64,000 bases of DNA from Marinobacter bryozoorum. Lineage in GTDB: Bacteria > Pseudomonadota > Gammaproteobacteria > Pseudomonadales > Oleiphilaceae. The position numbers were made by a program, and so were the translations under genes. Positions 1 through 9,055 of this stretch are shown piece after piece; positions within the stretch are counted from its first letter, which is position 1; the number at the start of each line of letters is the position of its first letter. The DNA lies in NCBI RefSeq assembly GCF_023156245.1, contig NZ_JAKZAH010000008.1, positions 1 to 64,000 on the forward strand. The letters run 5' to 3'. The notes beneath the pieces are model-generated. The model was given only the letters and a program-made list of their open reading frames with translations. It had not been told where the DNA came from and did not search any database.

Positions 1-788
1 CGATGGGTGGCAGCCTTGCTCCGGTCCGGGTGGCAGGCTTCACGTGGAATGGGTGGCAACCTTCAGCGGTTTACGCAGGGCTGGGTATTCCCATGTTCTT
101 CGCTATCATCCTCGCCGTTCTTTTGGCCTGCCTGGTGGGTATTGCCCTGCAGCGCCTGGCGATCGCGCCGGCCAGGAATGCCGATGTGGTCACGCTCATC
201 ATTATCACGATCGGTGCATCGATCTTCATTCGCGGCATCGCCCAGGTTGTATGGGGTAAGGACTATCACGTCGTCCCGGCCTTCAGTGGTGATGAGCCGA
301 TTCGTCTGGGCGGTGCCGTATTGAATTCCCAGAGCCTGTGGGTGCTGGGTGTTGGTGCGGTACTGGTTGTGGCCCTGATCCTGTTCTTTACCCGAACACT
401 GATCGGTCGCGCTATTCTTGGTACCTCGATGAACAAGCTGGCAGCCCAACTGGTGGGTGTGAAAACCCAGATGGTACTGATGTTGGCTTTCGGTCTGTCC
501 GCACTGCTGGGGTCCGTCGCCGGGGTTACCGTCGCTCCTATCACCTTCACCGCCTATGACATCGGTATTTTGCTTGCGCTCAAAGGTTTCGTGGCGGCCG
601 CCATGGGTGGCCTGGGTAGTGGCCTGGGTGCTGTCGTTGGAGGCATTCTGCTTGGGGTGGTCGAGGCCATGACGGCCGGTTACATCTCTTCGGAATACAA
701 GGATGCCGTTGCCTTCTCCATGATTCTCCTGGTCCTGTTTTTCATGCCCCGTGGTCTGTTCGGCGGCCGAACCGTGGAGCGTGTGTAA
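1..788 (+). CDS. livH: Branched-chain amino acid-type ABC transporter permease (LivH family), 5'-truncated by window edge
   Basis: Inner-membrane permease of a hydrophobic amino acid transporter (HAAT) ABC importer. The open frame is already running at the first bases, so the N-terminus lies outside the window and the ATG at base 3 is not a credible start. About 261 residues are visible, with several strongly hydrophobic segments and the glycine-rich cytoplasmic-loop motif AAMGGLGSGLGAVVGG typical of LivH/LivM permeases near residues 198-213. The stop codon overlaps the next start by one base (TAATG), so it is translated with livM. Family assignment is secure; the substrate is not. Position next to phenylacetate genes makes an aromatic acid as plausible as a branched-chain amino acid. 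Confidence 0.9.
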   Translation, partial: MGGSLAPVRVAGFTWNGWQPSAVYAGLGIPMFFAIILAVLLACLVGIALQRLAIAPARNADVVTLIIITIGASIFIRGIAQVVWGKDYHVVPAFSGDEPIRLGGAVLNSQSLWVLGVGAVLVVALILFFTRTLIGRAILGTSMNKLAAQLVGVKTQMVLMLAFGLSALLGSVAGVTVAPITFTAYDIGILLALKGFVAAAMGGLGSGLGAVVGGILLGVVEAMTAGYISSEYKDAVAFSMILLVLFFMPRGLFGGRTVERV

Positions 789-1795
789 TGTTTGATCGTT
801 TCCTTGAATGGCGGATGAACTACGTGCTGGTGCTCGCCGTCATCGTTTTTGTGATTCCTCTCCTGATGGAGAACCCGTTTTATTTTGACCTGGCAACCCA
901 GATCCTGATTATTGCCGCGACCGTGGTGGGTCTGAACCTGCTGGTGGGATATGCTGGGCAGATCAGTCTCGGCCATGCCGGCTTCTATGGCATGGGTGCC
1001 TATTTCAGCGCCGTTGCGACGACGACCTGGAGCTGGCCTCCGCTACTGGCGATGCTTGTGGCGGCTGCAGTAGTAGGACTTATCGCCTGGATTGTGGGGC
1101 GTCCCATCCTGAAGCTGAAAGGTCATTATCTCTCCATGGCCACCCTGGCGGTTGGCTTTATCATCGCGATTATTATCAATAACGAGAGTGAACTGACTGG
1201 TGGCCCGGATGGCATGGTGGTCGCTCCATTCAGTCTGTTTGGCTGGGAGTTGAGCACGTTCGGACTGTATTCCATGTTCGGTCTGGAGATTCCGGGCCAC
1301 ATTGCCTGGTACCTGGTGGCCGGGGTCCTGCTGCTGGTTGCGGTTGTCATCGCTCAGAACCTGATTGATTCCCCCCTTGGCCGGGCCTTGCGGTCCATCC
1401 ACGGTTCCGAGATTGCCGCCCGTACGGTGGGTGTGGATACCGCGCGCTACAAGAGCATGGTCTTCGTTATCTCGGCGGTTTACGCGAGTATCATGGGGAG
1501 TGTGTTTGCTCACTTCACCGGCTTTATCACTCCCGCCATTGCAGGCTTTGATTACTCCATCGTACTGATCACCATGGTGGTGCTGGGCGGCATGGCCTCG
1601 CCCATGGGTGTCATCCTGGGTGCCGTGGTACTCAAGCTGCTGCCCCAGTTCCTGGCCGGTTTCCAGGAGTACGAGACAGCGATCTTTGGTTTCATTCTGA
1701 TGGCCACCATGATTTTCATGCCCAAGGGCTTTTACCCGACGGCCATGAACGCCATTCGCAACAAGCTCGGGAAGTCGTCGGGAGGTAAGGCATGA
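788..1795 (+). CDS. livM: Branched-chain amino acid-type ABC transporter permease (LivM family)
   Basis: Second inner-membrane permease of the same importer, 335 residues and of normal family length. The conserved LivM stretch GQISLGHAGFYGMGAY lies at residues 57-72, and the loop motif VLGGMASPMGVILGAVV near the C-terminus is the usual ATPase-contact region. At least eight hydrophobic spans can be seen. The gene overlaps livH by one base upstream and the ATPase gene by four (ATGA) downstream, so it sits inside a tight operon. The solute-binding protein gene is not visible and would be expected upstream of the window. Confidence 0.93.
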   Translation: MFDRFLEWRMNYVLVLAVIVFVIPLLMENPFYFDLATQILIIAATVVGLNLLVGYAGQISLGHAGFYGMGAYFSAVATTTWSWPPLLAMLVAAAVVGLIAWIVGRPILKLKGHYLSMATLAVGFIIAIIINNESELTGGPDGMVVAPFSLFGWELSTFGLYSMFGLEIPGHIAWYLVAGVLLLVAVVIAQNLIDSPLGRALRSIHGSEIAARTVGVDTARYKSMVFVISAVYASIMGSVFAHFTGFITPAIAGFDYSIVLITMVVLGGMASPMGVILGAVVLKLLPQFLAGFQEYETAIFGFILMATMIFMPKGFYPTAMNAIRNKLGKSSGGKA

Positions 1796-2550
1796 CGGTC
1801 ATGATCGATGTCAAAGGCCTCGACAAGGAATTCGGCGGCGTGCATGCCATTGAGGGGCTCGAATTCTCGGTGGAGCAGGGGCAGATCTATTCTGTGATCG
1901 GGCCTAACGGTGCTGGCAAGACCACCCTCTTCAACCTGATCACCGGCTTCTACACGCCCACCCGGGGCGAGATTACGCTCAACGGTGAGAGCGTGGTGGG
2001 TATGGATCCCAACCGGCTGGCAGAACGGGGTATGTGCCGTACCTTCCAGCAGATGCAGATCTGCATGAACATGACGGCACTGGAAAACGTAATGCTGGGG
2101 CGCCACCTGAAGATTCGTTCCAACCTGCTCACTTCCATGTTCCGGCTTCCCTCGCTGCTGCGTGAGGAAAAGGCGTGCCGTGAGCGCTCGAAAGAGCTGA
2201 TGGAGTTTGTGGGTTGTGGCGAGTATCTCAATACGGAGGCCTCGGCCATGTCTTACGGCGCCCTCAAGCGTCTTGAGATTGCCCGTGCCCTCGCGGCGGA
2301 CCCGAAAATCCTGTTGCTCGACGAACCGGCTGCCGGTCTTAACGGCACCGAAACGGCGGAGCTGGAAGAGCTGATCCGCAAGGTGGCGGAACAGGGGGTG
2401 ACGGTCATGCTGGTAGAGCACGACATGAAACTGGTGATGGGTATCTCCGACCGTCTGCTGGTGATCAACTATGGTCGCAAGCTGGCTGAGGGCACCCCTG
2501 AGGAAATCCGCAATAACCCAGATGTCATCGCTGCCTACCTGGGTGGCTGA
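1792..2550 (+). CDS. livG: ABC transporter ATP-binding protein (LivG family)
   Basis: Cytoplasmic ATPase energising the LivHM permease pair; 252 residues. Walker A GPNGAGKTT is at residues 37-45, an ABC signature of the divergent MSYGALK type at 153-159 and Walker B LLLLDEP at 173-179, followed by a switch histidine in VEHDM. The LivG subfamily often has a loosened signature (SYG in place of SGG), as here. The start is the ATG that overlaps the livM stop. It ends 17 bp before the LivF-type gene. Confidence 0.93.
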   Translation: MTVMIDVKGLDKEFGGVHAIEGLEFSVEQGQIYSVIGPNGAGKTTLFNLITGFYTPTRGEITLNGESVVGMDPNRLAERGMCRTFQQMQICMNMTALENVMLGRHLKIRSNLLTSMFRLPSLLREEKACRERSKELMEFVGCGEYLNTEASAMSYGALKRLEIARALAADPKILLLDEPAAGLNGTETAELEELIRKVAEQGVTVMLVEHDMKLVMGISDRLLVINYGRKLAEGTPEEIRNNPDVIAAYLGG

Positions 2551-2567
2551 GTGAAAGGGCAAGCATC

Positions 2568-3926
2568 ATGAGTGAACAGAACCAGACCACGACTCCTGCC
2601 CGGTCGCGCAGCGAACAGGCAGTCGGCATCATCATCCGCGAGCACCAGGGACTGTGGCGGGTAATCGATCTGCTGGAGCAGCTTCAGCAGGACATGAATG
2701 TCAACGATCAGCGCCCGGACGAGGTGCTGTTCAATACCATTTTTGACTATATCCAGCATTTCTCAAACCGGGTGCACAGCCAGCCCACGGAGATCGTGCT
2801 GTACAAGAAGCTTCGCGAGAAGTCACCGGAAAGTGGCCCGCTGCTGGACAAGCTGGAGCGCGGCTATGTGATCGGCCACGAGAAGATCAATGAGCTTCGC
2901 GAACTACTGGCAACCTGCGTCAGGGGCTGGCCCAATGGCCGCGAAGACTTCAGCCACGCCCTGAGCCGCTTTACCCAGGCACTGCGCAAGCACATCAAGA
3001 AGGAAGAGGGGGTAGTGATCCCCCGGGCGAAGGAGGTGCTCAGCGAAGCGGACTGGACGGAAATCGCCGAGGCGCGGGATCAGCAGAACGATCCCCTGTT
3101 CGGTGACCGGGTCCGGGATGAGTTTCGGGAGCTGCGACACCAGATCGTCAGCTATACGCCCGAGCGCTTCGGTGGGCTGGGGCTGTCACACCCCACCAGT
3201 CGTCCTGAAACCGGCAAGGAGATGCTGGGCATTGAAGGGCTGGTCTCCTCCTATGGCCAGATTGAGGTGCTGCACGAGATCGACCTGAAGATCCACTCCG
3301 GTGAGATTGTGTCGCTGGTGGGCGCCAATGGCGCCGGCAAGTCGACGTTGCTAATGGCTATCTCGGGGCTTCAGCCCCTCGATAGCGGGAAGATGACGTT
3401 CGAGGGCCAGGACCTGAACCGTATGCCGGTGGACAAGCGGGTTTCCAATGGCATCGTCCAGGTGCCGGAGGGCCGCCAGGTGTTCAAGGATCTGAGCGTG
3501 CACGACAATCTTCGTCTTGGCTCTTATACCCGCAAGCAGGGGCCTGAGGTGGAGCGGGATCTGCAGAAGGTTTACGGCAAGTTTCCGATCCTGGAGCAGA
3601 AGCGGGACAACCTTGCCGGTGAGCTTTCCGGTGGGCAGCAGCAGATGCTGGCGATCGGTCGGGCATTGATGGCGAAGCCGCGGCTGTTGCTGCTGGATGA
3701 GCCTTCCATGGGGCTGGCGCCGCTGATCGTGGAGGAGATTTTCGGGATCATCCGTGAGCTGAAGGAGGAGGGCATTACGGTGTTCCTGGTTGAGCAGAAT
3801 GCGTCGCAGGCCCTGGCGCTGGCTGACCGGGGGTATGTGCTGGAGACTGGTCGTGTGGTGCTTGAGGGTACCGGGCGGGAGTTGCTCAGTAACGAGAAGG
3901 TCAGGGAGGCCTATCTCGGGATGTGA
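2568..3926 (+). CDS. Hemerythrin-like domain fused to LivF-type ABC ATPase
   Basis: The 452 residues split into two parts. Residues about 217-452 form a complete LivF-type ATPase with Walker A GANGAGKST at 252-260, signature LSGGQQQ at 353-359, Walker B LLLLDEP at 373-379 and the LivF hallmark VPEGRQVF at 299-306. The first about 195 residues are an all-helical domain whose spaced His/Glu residues (H26, H70, E75, H104, H142, E146/E147) match the HHE cation-binding (hemerythrin) pattern that holds a di-iron site. A normal LivF has about 235 residues and lacks this part. ATG start with a purine-rich site upstream. It completes the livHMGF operon. I infer that the extra domain could sense O2, iron or redox state and gate transport; that role is speculative. 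Confidence 0.88.
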   Translation: MSEQNQTTTPARSRSEQAVGIIIREHQGLWRVIDLLEQLQQDMNVNDQRPDEVLFNTIFDYIQHFSNRVHSQPTEIVLYKKLREKSPESGPLLDKLERGYVIGHEKINELRELLATCVRGWPNGREDFSHALSRFTQALRKHIKKEEGVVIPRAKEVLSEADWTEIAEARDQQNDPLFGDRVRDEFRELRHQIVSYTPERFGGLGLSHPTSRPETGKEMLGIEGLVSSYGQIEVLHEIDLKIHSGEIVSLVGANGAGKSTLLMAISGLQPLDSGKMTFEGQDLNRMPVDKRVSNGIVQVPEGRQVFKDLSVHDNLRLGSYTRKQGPEVERDLQKVYGKFPILEQKRDNLAGELSGGQQQMLAIGRALMAKPRLLLLDEPSMGLAPLIVEEIFGIIRELKEEGITVFLVEQNASQALALADRGYVLETGRVVLEGTGRELLSNEKVREAYLGM

Positions 3927-3961
3927 TTTGTGGCCCTATTGATTGGGTGCAGGGCCAGTGC

Positions 3962-4055
3962 CCGGGTAGGGCGTTCCGCGACACGCCGTGAATCCGTCCC
4001 TGGAGGCTCTTCGAAAACGTCCATGTTTTCGAAGGTCCCGGAACGCCCTACCCGG
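3962..4055. repeat. Nested palindromic repeat element, copy 1
   Basis: A 17-bp perfect inverted repeat (3962-3978 with 4039-4055) encloses a one-sided conserved core (3981-4009, beginning ACACGCCG and containing CGTCC and AGGCTC) and an inner 10-bp hairpin (4009-4018 with 4025-4034, loop GTCCAT). Copies 2 and 3 near 60.6 and 60.8 kb have the same layout with different stem sequences. It lies 35 bp after the LivF stop. Function unknown. The transcript would fold very stably, so it may act as a 3'-end or processing signal. Confidence 0.85.
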
Positions 4056-4088
4056 TCCCTGTCCTTCTGACACTGGGGGGGGGCTCAC

Positions 4089-4127
4089 AAAAAAAGCCGG
4101 ACTGGTTGTTAGCCAGTCCGGCTTTTT
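4089..4127. terminator. Bidirectional rho-independent terminator between livF and paaZ
   Basis: A 10-bp stem (4096-4105 with 4113-4122, loop of 7) is flanked by seven A on the left and five T on the right, so it reads as an intrinsic terminator on both strands. It separates the converging ABC transporter operon (+) and paa operon (-). A run of nine G at 4075-4083 lies just beside it. Confidence 0.9.
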
Positions 4128-4184
4128 ATTGGCTCGTTTGCCCAGCTCGGGGAGTGGGGAGCGGTTAACTCCCCAACCCCAAAC

Positions 4185-6227
4185 TTACTGCTTCTTGGCC
4201 ACCAACGTCAGAATGTCATAGCTGGCTACCAGCTCGTCGTTCTGGTTGGTTACTTCCACGTCCCACATGACCACGCCCTGGGGGTGACCCTCGGGAGAGG
4301 TACGGCCCTGGTCGATCTTGCGCTTGCAGGTCAGGCGGGCGCGGATGGTGTCGCCGGCGCCTACGGGGGTGATGAACCGCAGTGTGTCGAGGCCGTAGTT
4401 GGCCAGCACGGGGCCTTCACCCGGGTAGACGAACAGGCCAGCGGCAGCGGACAGGACGAAGTAGCCGTGGGCAATACGACGGCCGAACTGGGTTTCCTTC
4501 GCGGCGATTTCGTCAAAGTGCATGTAGAAGTGATCGCCGGAGAGGCAGCCGAAGTTGACGATGTCCGCCTCGGTTACCGTGCGACGGTGGGTCAGCAGGG
4601 ACTCGCCCACCTGCAGGTCGTCGAAGTGGCGACGGAACGGGTGGATGTCGTTTTCGATGACCTTGGCGCCGCGGACGTATTCGCGGGTCACTGCGGACAC
4701 CATGGTGGGAGAGCCCTGGATGGCTGTACGCTGCAGGTAGTGGTGTACCGCGCGGATACCGCCAAGTTCCTCACCGCCGCCGGCGCGACCCGGGCCACCG
4801 TGCTTGAGCATGGGCAGCGGGGAGCCGTGGCCTGTGGACTCTTTCGATGCTTCTGCGTCGAGGATCTGCAGGCGGCCGTGCTGGGCGGCCAGTACCGGGA
4901 TCATTTCCGCAGCGATGGCCGGGTCCTTGGTGGTCAGGGTGGTGACCAGGCTGCCCTTGCCCTTGGCGGCAATGGTCAGGGCCTCTTCGATGCCGTTGTA
5001 GGGCATCAGGGTCGCGACCGGGCCGAAGGCCTCGATGTCGTGGGCGCCGCCGTCGTTCAGCGGGTTGCGGTTGATCAGCAGGTGCGGGGCAATGAACGCG
5101 CCATTTTCTACACCGTTACCGACGGGTTTCAGGCCTTCGGTCTTGCCGTAGACGCATTCGCTGGATTCCAGCAAGCGATCGATGGCGTCGTTGACGTCCC
5201 GCAGCTGGTCCTGGGAAGCCAGGGCCCCCATGCGTACACCTTCCTCGGCGGGGTTGCCGAAGGTGAGCTTGCCCAGGCGCTCCTTGATACGGTCAGCCAG
5301 GGCGTCCAGGTGCTCGGCCGGCACCAGTACACGGCGGATGGCGGTACATTTCTGACCGGCCTTGGCGGTCATTTCCTTGGAGACTTCCTTGGCGAAGATG
5401 TCGAACTCGTCGTCATCCGGGGTGACGTCCGGGGCCATGATGGCGCTGTTGAGGGAATCCGCCTCGGCATTGAAGGGGATGCTCTTCGCCATGATGTTGG
5501 GATGGTTCTTCAACTTCAGGGCAGTGCTGGCAGAGCCGGTAAAGGTGACAAAGTCCTGCTCCTCCAGACGGTCGAGCAGGTCGCCGGTACCGCCGATGAT
5601 CAGCTGCAGGGCGCCTTCCGGAAGCAGGCCGGAGTCATTGATAACGCGTACTGCGGCTTCGGTGAGGTAGCTGGTGGCGGTTGCCGGCTTGACGATGCAG
5701 GGCATGCCCGCCAGGAACGCCGGCGCGAACTTCTCCAGCATGCCCCAGATGGGGAAGTTGAAGGCGTTGATGTGGACAGACACACCACGACGGGGCACCA
5801 GGATATGGGTGCCGTTGAAGTGGTTGTTCTTGCCCAGCTGGTTGACCGGGCCTTCGTGGGCCACGTTGCCGGAGGGCAGTTCCTTGCGGCCGGTGGAGGC
5901 ATAGGTGAACAGGGTGCCAAAGCCACCGTCGATGTCGATCCAGGAATCGGCCTTGGTGCAGCCGGTGTGGAGGGAAGTGGCGTAGAGCTCATCCTTGCGG
6001 CCCTGGATGTAGATGGCCAGCTCCTTCAGGATGGCGGCGCGCTGCTGGAAGTCCAGGGCCAGCAGGCTTTTCACGCCAGTGTTGCGGGCGTAGTCGACGG
6101 CCTCACCGAAGTTGATGGTTTCTTCGTGGGTGTGGGCGACGATTTCGCCGTTGACGGCGCTGGGCAGGGCCTTTGCGGCGGTCTCACCGAACCACTGGCC
6201 TGCGATATAACTCTGTAGGACTGACAT
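4185..6227 (-). CDS. paaZ: Bifunctional oxepin-CoA hydrolase / 3-oxo-5,6-dehydrosuberyl-CoA semialdehyde dehydrogenase
   Basis: Opens the oxepin-CoA ring and oxidises the resulting aldehyde in aerobic phenylacetate catabolism. Its 680 residues equal the E. coli enzyme in length. The N-terminal aldehyde dehydrogenase domain has the catalytic cysteine in GQKCTAIRR (C294) and the general base E255; a C-terminal MaoC-type hotdog hydratase domain (about 530-680) carries [16 protein letters not shown] ribosome site precedes the ATG. It is the last gene of the paaABCDE-Z unit, 94 bp after paaE, with a GC-rich hairpin in between (6280-6299). A fused, two-domain PaaZ implies little leakage of the reactive aldehyde. 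Confidence 0.96.
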   Translation of the reverse strand: MSVLQSYIAGQWFGETAAKALPSAVNGEIVAHTHEETINFGEAVDYARNTGVKSLLALDFQQRAAILKELAIYIQGRKDELYATSLHTGCTKADSWIDIDGGFGTLFTYASTGRKELPSGNVAHEGPVNQLGKNNHFNGTHILVPRRGVSVHINAFNFPIWGMLEKFAPAFLAGMPCIVKPATATSYLTEAAVRVINDSGLLPEGALQLIIGGTGDLLDRLEEQDFVTFTGSASTALKLKNHPNIMAKSIPFNAEADSLNSAIMAPDVTPDDDEFDIFAKEVSKEMTAKAGQKCTAIRRVLVPAEHLDALADRIKERLGKLTFGNPAEEGVRMGALASQDQLRDVNDAIDRLLESSECVYGKTEGLKPVGNGVENGAFIAPHLLINRNPLNDGGAHDIEAFGPVATLMPYNGIEEALTIAAKGKGSLVTTLTTKDPAIAAEMIPVLAAQHGRLQILDAEASKESTGHGSPLPMLKHGGPGRAGGGEELGGIRAVHHYLQRTAIQGSPTMVSAVTREYVRGAKVIENDIHPFRRHFDDLQVGESLLTHRRTVTEADIVNFGCLSGDHFYMHFDEIAAKETQFGRRIAHGYFVLSAAAGLFVYPGEGPVLANYGLDTLRFITPVGAGDTIRARLTCKRKIDQGRTSPEGHPQGVVMWDVEVTNQNDELVASYDILTLVAKKQ

Positions 6228-6279
6228 TGGCGTTCTCCCGGAATTACGTTGTTATCTGAATGTGTCTCAGGATAAGCAA

Positions 6280-6299
6280 AGCCGGCGCGGGCGCCGGCT
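6280..6299 (-). other. GC-rich hairpin between paaE and paaZ
   Basis: A near-perfect palindrome (GCCGGCGC facing GCGCCGGC) sits in the 94-bp gap. Read on the minus strand it is followed by TTTGCTTAT, a poor U-tract, so it could weaken or process the transcript rather than end it. Effect not determinable from sequence. Confidence 0.5.
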
Positions 6300-6321
6300 C
6301 TGAGACTACTGCAAACGGTTC

Positions 6322-7401
6322 TTACACTTCGTCAAAGTCGAGCACGACCTTGTCGCTGACCGGATAGCACTGGCAGGAGAGCACGTAGCCCGCCTCCACT
6401 TCGTAGTCTTCCAGTGCAAAGTTGGCGTCCATTTCCACTTCCCCTTCTACCACCTTGGCCTTGCAGGTGGAGCAGACACCGGCCTTGCAGGAGAAGGGCA
6501 GGTCGGCACCCATCTCGTTACCGGCATCCAGGATGCTTTCGGTGTTGCGGGTCAGGTCGAAGGTCAGCGCACGGCCGTCGGCACGGACAGTGACTTCGCT
6601 CACGGCTGCCGGATCCACTGTGGTTTCTGCCCGGTCCTTGCGGGGCGCCTTGCCGCCGCCGGCGGGCGTGAACAGCTCGTAGTGGACCTTGTCTTTCGCC
6701 AGGCCATGGCGCTGCAGGGAGTCGCGCACGGTCTCGGTCATGATCTGCGGACCGCAGATGAAGGCGGCAGTGAGCTTGTCGGCGCTGAGCCAGTGATCAA
6801 ACAGGGCATCACACTTGTCGGAGTCGATGCGGCCGTTGTACAGATCGATATCCTGCTCCTCACGGCTGAACAGGAAGACCAGGTTGAAACGACCCATAAA
6901 GCGGTTTTTCAGGTCTTCCAGCTGCTCCCGGAACATGGTGGTCGCCGTGGAGCGGTTACCGTAGAACAGGGTGACCTTGCTCTTCGGCTCGGCTTCCAGC
7001 GTGGTTTTCACGATAGACAGGATCGGTGTGATGCCGCTGCCTGCGGCCACGGCCAGGTACTCGCCTTCCCGCTCCGGGTCCAGTTCCACATAGAAGTGGC
7101 CCTGAGGTGGCATGACTTCCAGGGTCTGGCCTGGCTTGAGCTGCTCATTGGCGATGGTAGAGAAGCGGCCGCCGGGCACCTTCTTGACGGCGATGCGCAG
7201 TTCCTCATCCTTCACGCCAGTGCAGATGGAGTAGGAACGACGGACTTCCTCGCCGTCCAGGGTGGTGCGCAGCACCAGATGCTGGCCCTGGTGGTAGTTG
7301 AAGGTTTCTTTCAGGTCTTCCGGCAGGTCAAAACTCAGGGATACGGCGTCCCGGGTTTCCGGCCGGACTTCACGAATGGTGAGAGGGTAGAACTTGTTCA
7401 T
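6322..7401 (-). CDS. paaE: Phenylacetyl-CoA epoxidase reductase subunit PaaE
   Basis: Flavin/iron-sulfur reductase that passes electrons from NAD(P)H to the di-iron PaaABC oxygenase; 359 residues. Residues about 1-240 form a ferredoxin-NADP reductase-like module (FAD motif RRSYSICTG, nucleotide motif GSGITPILSIVKT). The C-terminal plant-type ferredoxin domain has the 2Fe-2S ligands C305, C310, C313 and C343. It starts 12 bp after the paaD stop; the ribosome site is weak (GAGCAGA), suggesting translational coupling. Confidence 0.96.
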   Translation of the reverse strand: MNKFYPLTIREVRPETRDAVSLSFDLPEDLKETFNYHQGQHLVLRTTLDGEEVRRSYSICTGVKDEELRIAVKKVPGGRFSTIANEQLKPGQTLEVMPPQGHFYVELDPEREGEYLAVAAGSGITPILSIVKTTLEAEPKSKVTLFYGNRSTATTMFREQLEDLKNRFMGRFNLVFLFSREEQDIDLYNGRIDSDKCDALFDHWLSADKLTAAFICGPQIMTETVRDSLQRHGLAKDKVHYELFTPAGGGKAPRKDRAETTVDPAAVSEVTVRADGRALTFDLTRNTESILDAGNEMGADLPFSCKAGVCSTCKAKVVEGEVEMDANFALEDYEVEAGYVLSCQCYPVSDKVVLDFDEV

Positions 7402-7413
7402 AATTGTTCTGCT

Positions 7414-7989
7414 CTAGATACATTTGAAGTAGTCAAAGGGCTCACGGCAGTCGAGGCACCGGTAGAGGGCCTTGCAGGCGGTGGAGCCAAACTCGCTGAC
7501 CCGTTCGGTATGGTCGCTGCCACAGTGGGGGCAGGTGATGACTTCCTCCACACCTTTGAGAGTCAGCTTGCTGGAGCTGCCCACCGGCGGGGCAATGCCG
7601 AATTCCTGCAATTTGCGCCGGCCCTCCTCGGTGATCCAGTCTGTGGTCCAGGCCGGGGTCAGTACCCGGCGGATCCGGCCATTGCGGATGCCGGCCAGTT
7701 GCAGGGCCTCCTCAATGGAATCCTCGATCATCTCGGTGGCCGGGCAGCCGGAGTAGGTGGGGGTTACGTCCACCACCCACTCGCCGCCTTCCTCGGCAAT
7801 GCGCCGGACCATGCCCAGCTCCACCACGCTGACCGCTGGCACTTCCGGGTCCTTTACTTCGTCGAGCAAGGCCCAGACGTCCGCCTCGGTGACCGGCTTG
7901 CTGCGGTCACGGGCGGGAATGCGGTCGCTGGCGATCACCGGCTGGTCTTCCAGCAGGGAGCGCGGCTCAGGTTTACCAGGTCTTGGCAT
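7414..7989 (-). CDS. paaD: Phenylacetate degradation protein PaaD (DUF59/MIP18-family Fe-S maturation factor)
   Basis: 191 residues. The central DUF59 domain (VWALLDEVKDPEVPAVSVVELG ... CPATEMIEDSI) is the MIP18 fold used in iron-sulfur or metal-centre assembly. The C-terminal tail adds a zinc-ribbon-like CPHCGSDH ... YRCLDCREPF as in other PaaD proteins. PaaD is needed for active epoxidase although it is not a structural subunit. The ATG chosen overlaps the end of paaC by 17 bp. That gives an N-terminal extension of about 30 residues before the domain; a start further inside is possible. Confidence 0.92.
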   Translation of the reverse strand: MPRPGKPEPRSLLEDQPVIASDRIPARDRSKPVTEADVWALLDEVKDPEVPAVSVVELGMVRRIAEEGGEWVVDVTPTYSGCPATEMIEDSIEEALQLAGIRNGRIRRVLTPAWTTDWITEEGRRKLQEFGIAPPVGSSSKLTLKGVEEVITCPHCGSDHTERVSEFGSTACKALYRCLDCREPFDYFKCI

Positions 7990-8749
7990 CCGGATAGGCC
8001 CTTTGCAGGAACTGCATCTCGGCCAGGATAAAGCCCAGATGCTCGGTGTGGTGACCCACCTTGGCGCCGCGGTACATCCAGGCGTCTTCAGGTGGTGGGG
8101 TCAGGGTGGCCTCGGCGAGAACCTCGTTCACCAGGCCTTTCCAGTCAGCGACCAGCTGCTCCGGGTCCGGGCCAATACCGGCCTTGAACAGGGTCTGTTC
8201 GACCTCGTCAGCCTCGATCATTTCACCGGTAAAGCGCCACAGGTCATCCACGGCGGTCTGCATCCGCTGGTGGCTTTCCTCGGTGCCGTCACCAAAGCGC
8301 TTGACCCACTCGGAGGAACGACGCAGGTGATACTGAACCTCCTTGGCGGCCTTGGCAGCGATGCTGGCGATACGCTCATCAGGCGCCTTGGTCAGCGCGG
8401 CGATGGTGAAGTAGTGCCAGGCGTCGAAGAAGAACTGGCGCCCCATGGTGACGGCGTAATCGCCGTTGGGCTGCTCAACCATCAGGGCATTGCGGTAGTC
8501 ATGGGCATCACGACGGAACGCCAGCTCGTCGGCACTGCGACCATCATCGATGAGTTCCGCCGCGTACTCGTACCAGTTGCGCGCCTGGCCCACCAGGTCG
8601 AGGGCGACGTTCATCAGCGCCATCTCTTCTTCCAGCGCCGGGGCCTTGCCGCACAATTCGCACAGGCGCTGGCCAAGGATCATGTCGGAGTCTGCCAGGC
8701 GCAGCAGGTATTCCTGCAACGCCTCTTGCTGTGTCATTGTCTTGCTCAT
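7973..8749 (-). CDS. paaC: Phenylacetyl-CoA epoxidase structural subunit PaaC
   Basis: 258 residues, ferritin-like helical protein that pairs with the catalytic PaaA subunit in the 1,2-phenylacetyl-CoA epoxidase. Family features include the opening LLRLADSDMILGQRLCELCGKAP and RRDAHDYRNALMVEQPNGDYAVTMGRQ. It lies between paaB (12 bp upstream) and paaD (overlap). Length and order match the canonical paaABCDE operon. Confidence 0.95.
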   Translation of the reverse strand: MSKTMTQQEALQEYLLRLADSDMILGQRLCELCGKAPALEEEMALMNVALDLVGQARNWYEYAAELIDDGRSADELAFRRDAHDYRNALMVEQPNGDYAVTMGRQFFFDAWHYFTIAALTKAPDERIASIAAKAAKEVQYHLRRSSEWVKRFGDGTEESHQRMQTAVDDLWRFTGEMIEADEVEQTLFKAGIGPDPEQLVADWKGLVNEVLAEATLTPPPEDAWMYRGAKVGHHTEHLGFILAEMQFLQRAYPDAKTW

Positions 8750-8760
8750 GCCGGTCTCCC

Positions 8761-9042
8761 TTACATGTGGCCGACTTCGTCGGGCAGCTTGTAGAAGGAT
8801 GCGTGACGGTAAACCTTGTCATCCGACGGATCGAACAGGATTTCCTTCTCGTCCGGGGAAGACGCGGTAATCGCGGAGGATGGCACCACCCAGATGGAGA
8901 CACCCTCACTGCGACGTGTGTACAGGTCGCGGGCGTTTTCCATGGCCATTTCCGCATCAGCGGCGTGAACGCTGCCTACGTGCTTGTGGTTGAGGCCGTG
9001 CTTGCTGCGTACAAAAACTTCGTAAAGGGGCCAGTCAGCCAT
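8761..9042 (-). CDS. paaB: Phenylacetyl-CoA epoxidase subunit PaaB
   Basis: 93 residues, the standard size of this small subunit that bridges PaaAC heterodimers. The characteristic WPLYEVFVRSKHGLNHKHVGSVHAADAEMA opens the protein. It is 13 bp after paaA, preceded by an AGGAG-type site. Confidence 0.95.
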   Translation of the reverse strand: MADWPLYEVFVRSKHGLNHKHVGSVHAADAEMAMENARDLYTRRSEGVSIWVVPSSAITASSPDEKEILFDPSDDKVYRHASFYKLPDEVGHM

Positions 9043-9055
9043 AATCTATCTCCTC

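Noticed and set aside
3988-4221. 77-codon frame over palindromic element 1
   Set aside because: It runs through the repeat, the terminator and the end of paaZ; no coding character.
4284-6218. Long open frame (about 640 codons) opposite paaZ
   Set aside because: Gly/Val/Gln-rich repeat-like translation typical of a GC-rich antisense frame; paaZ is unambiguous.
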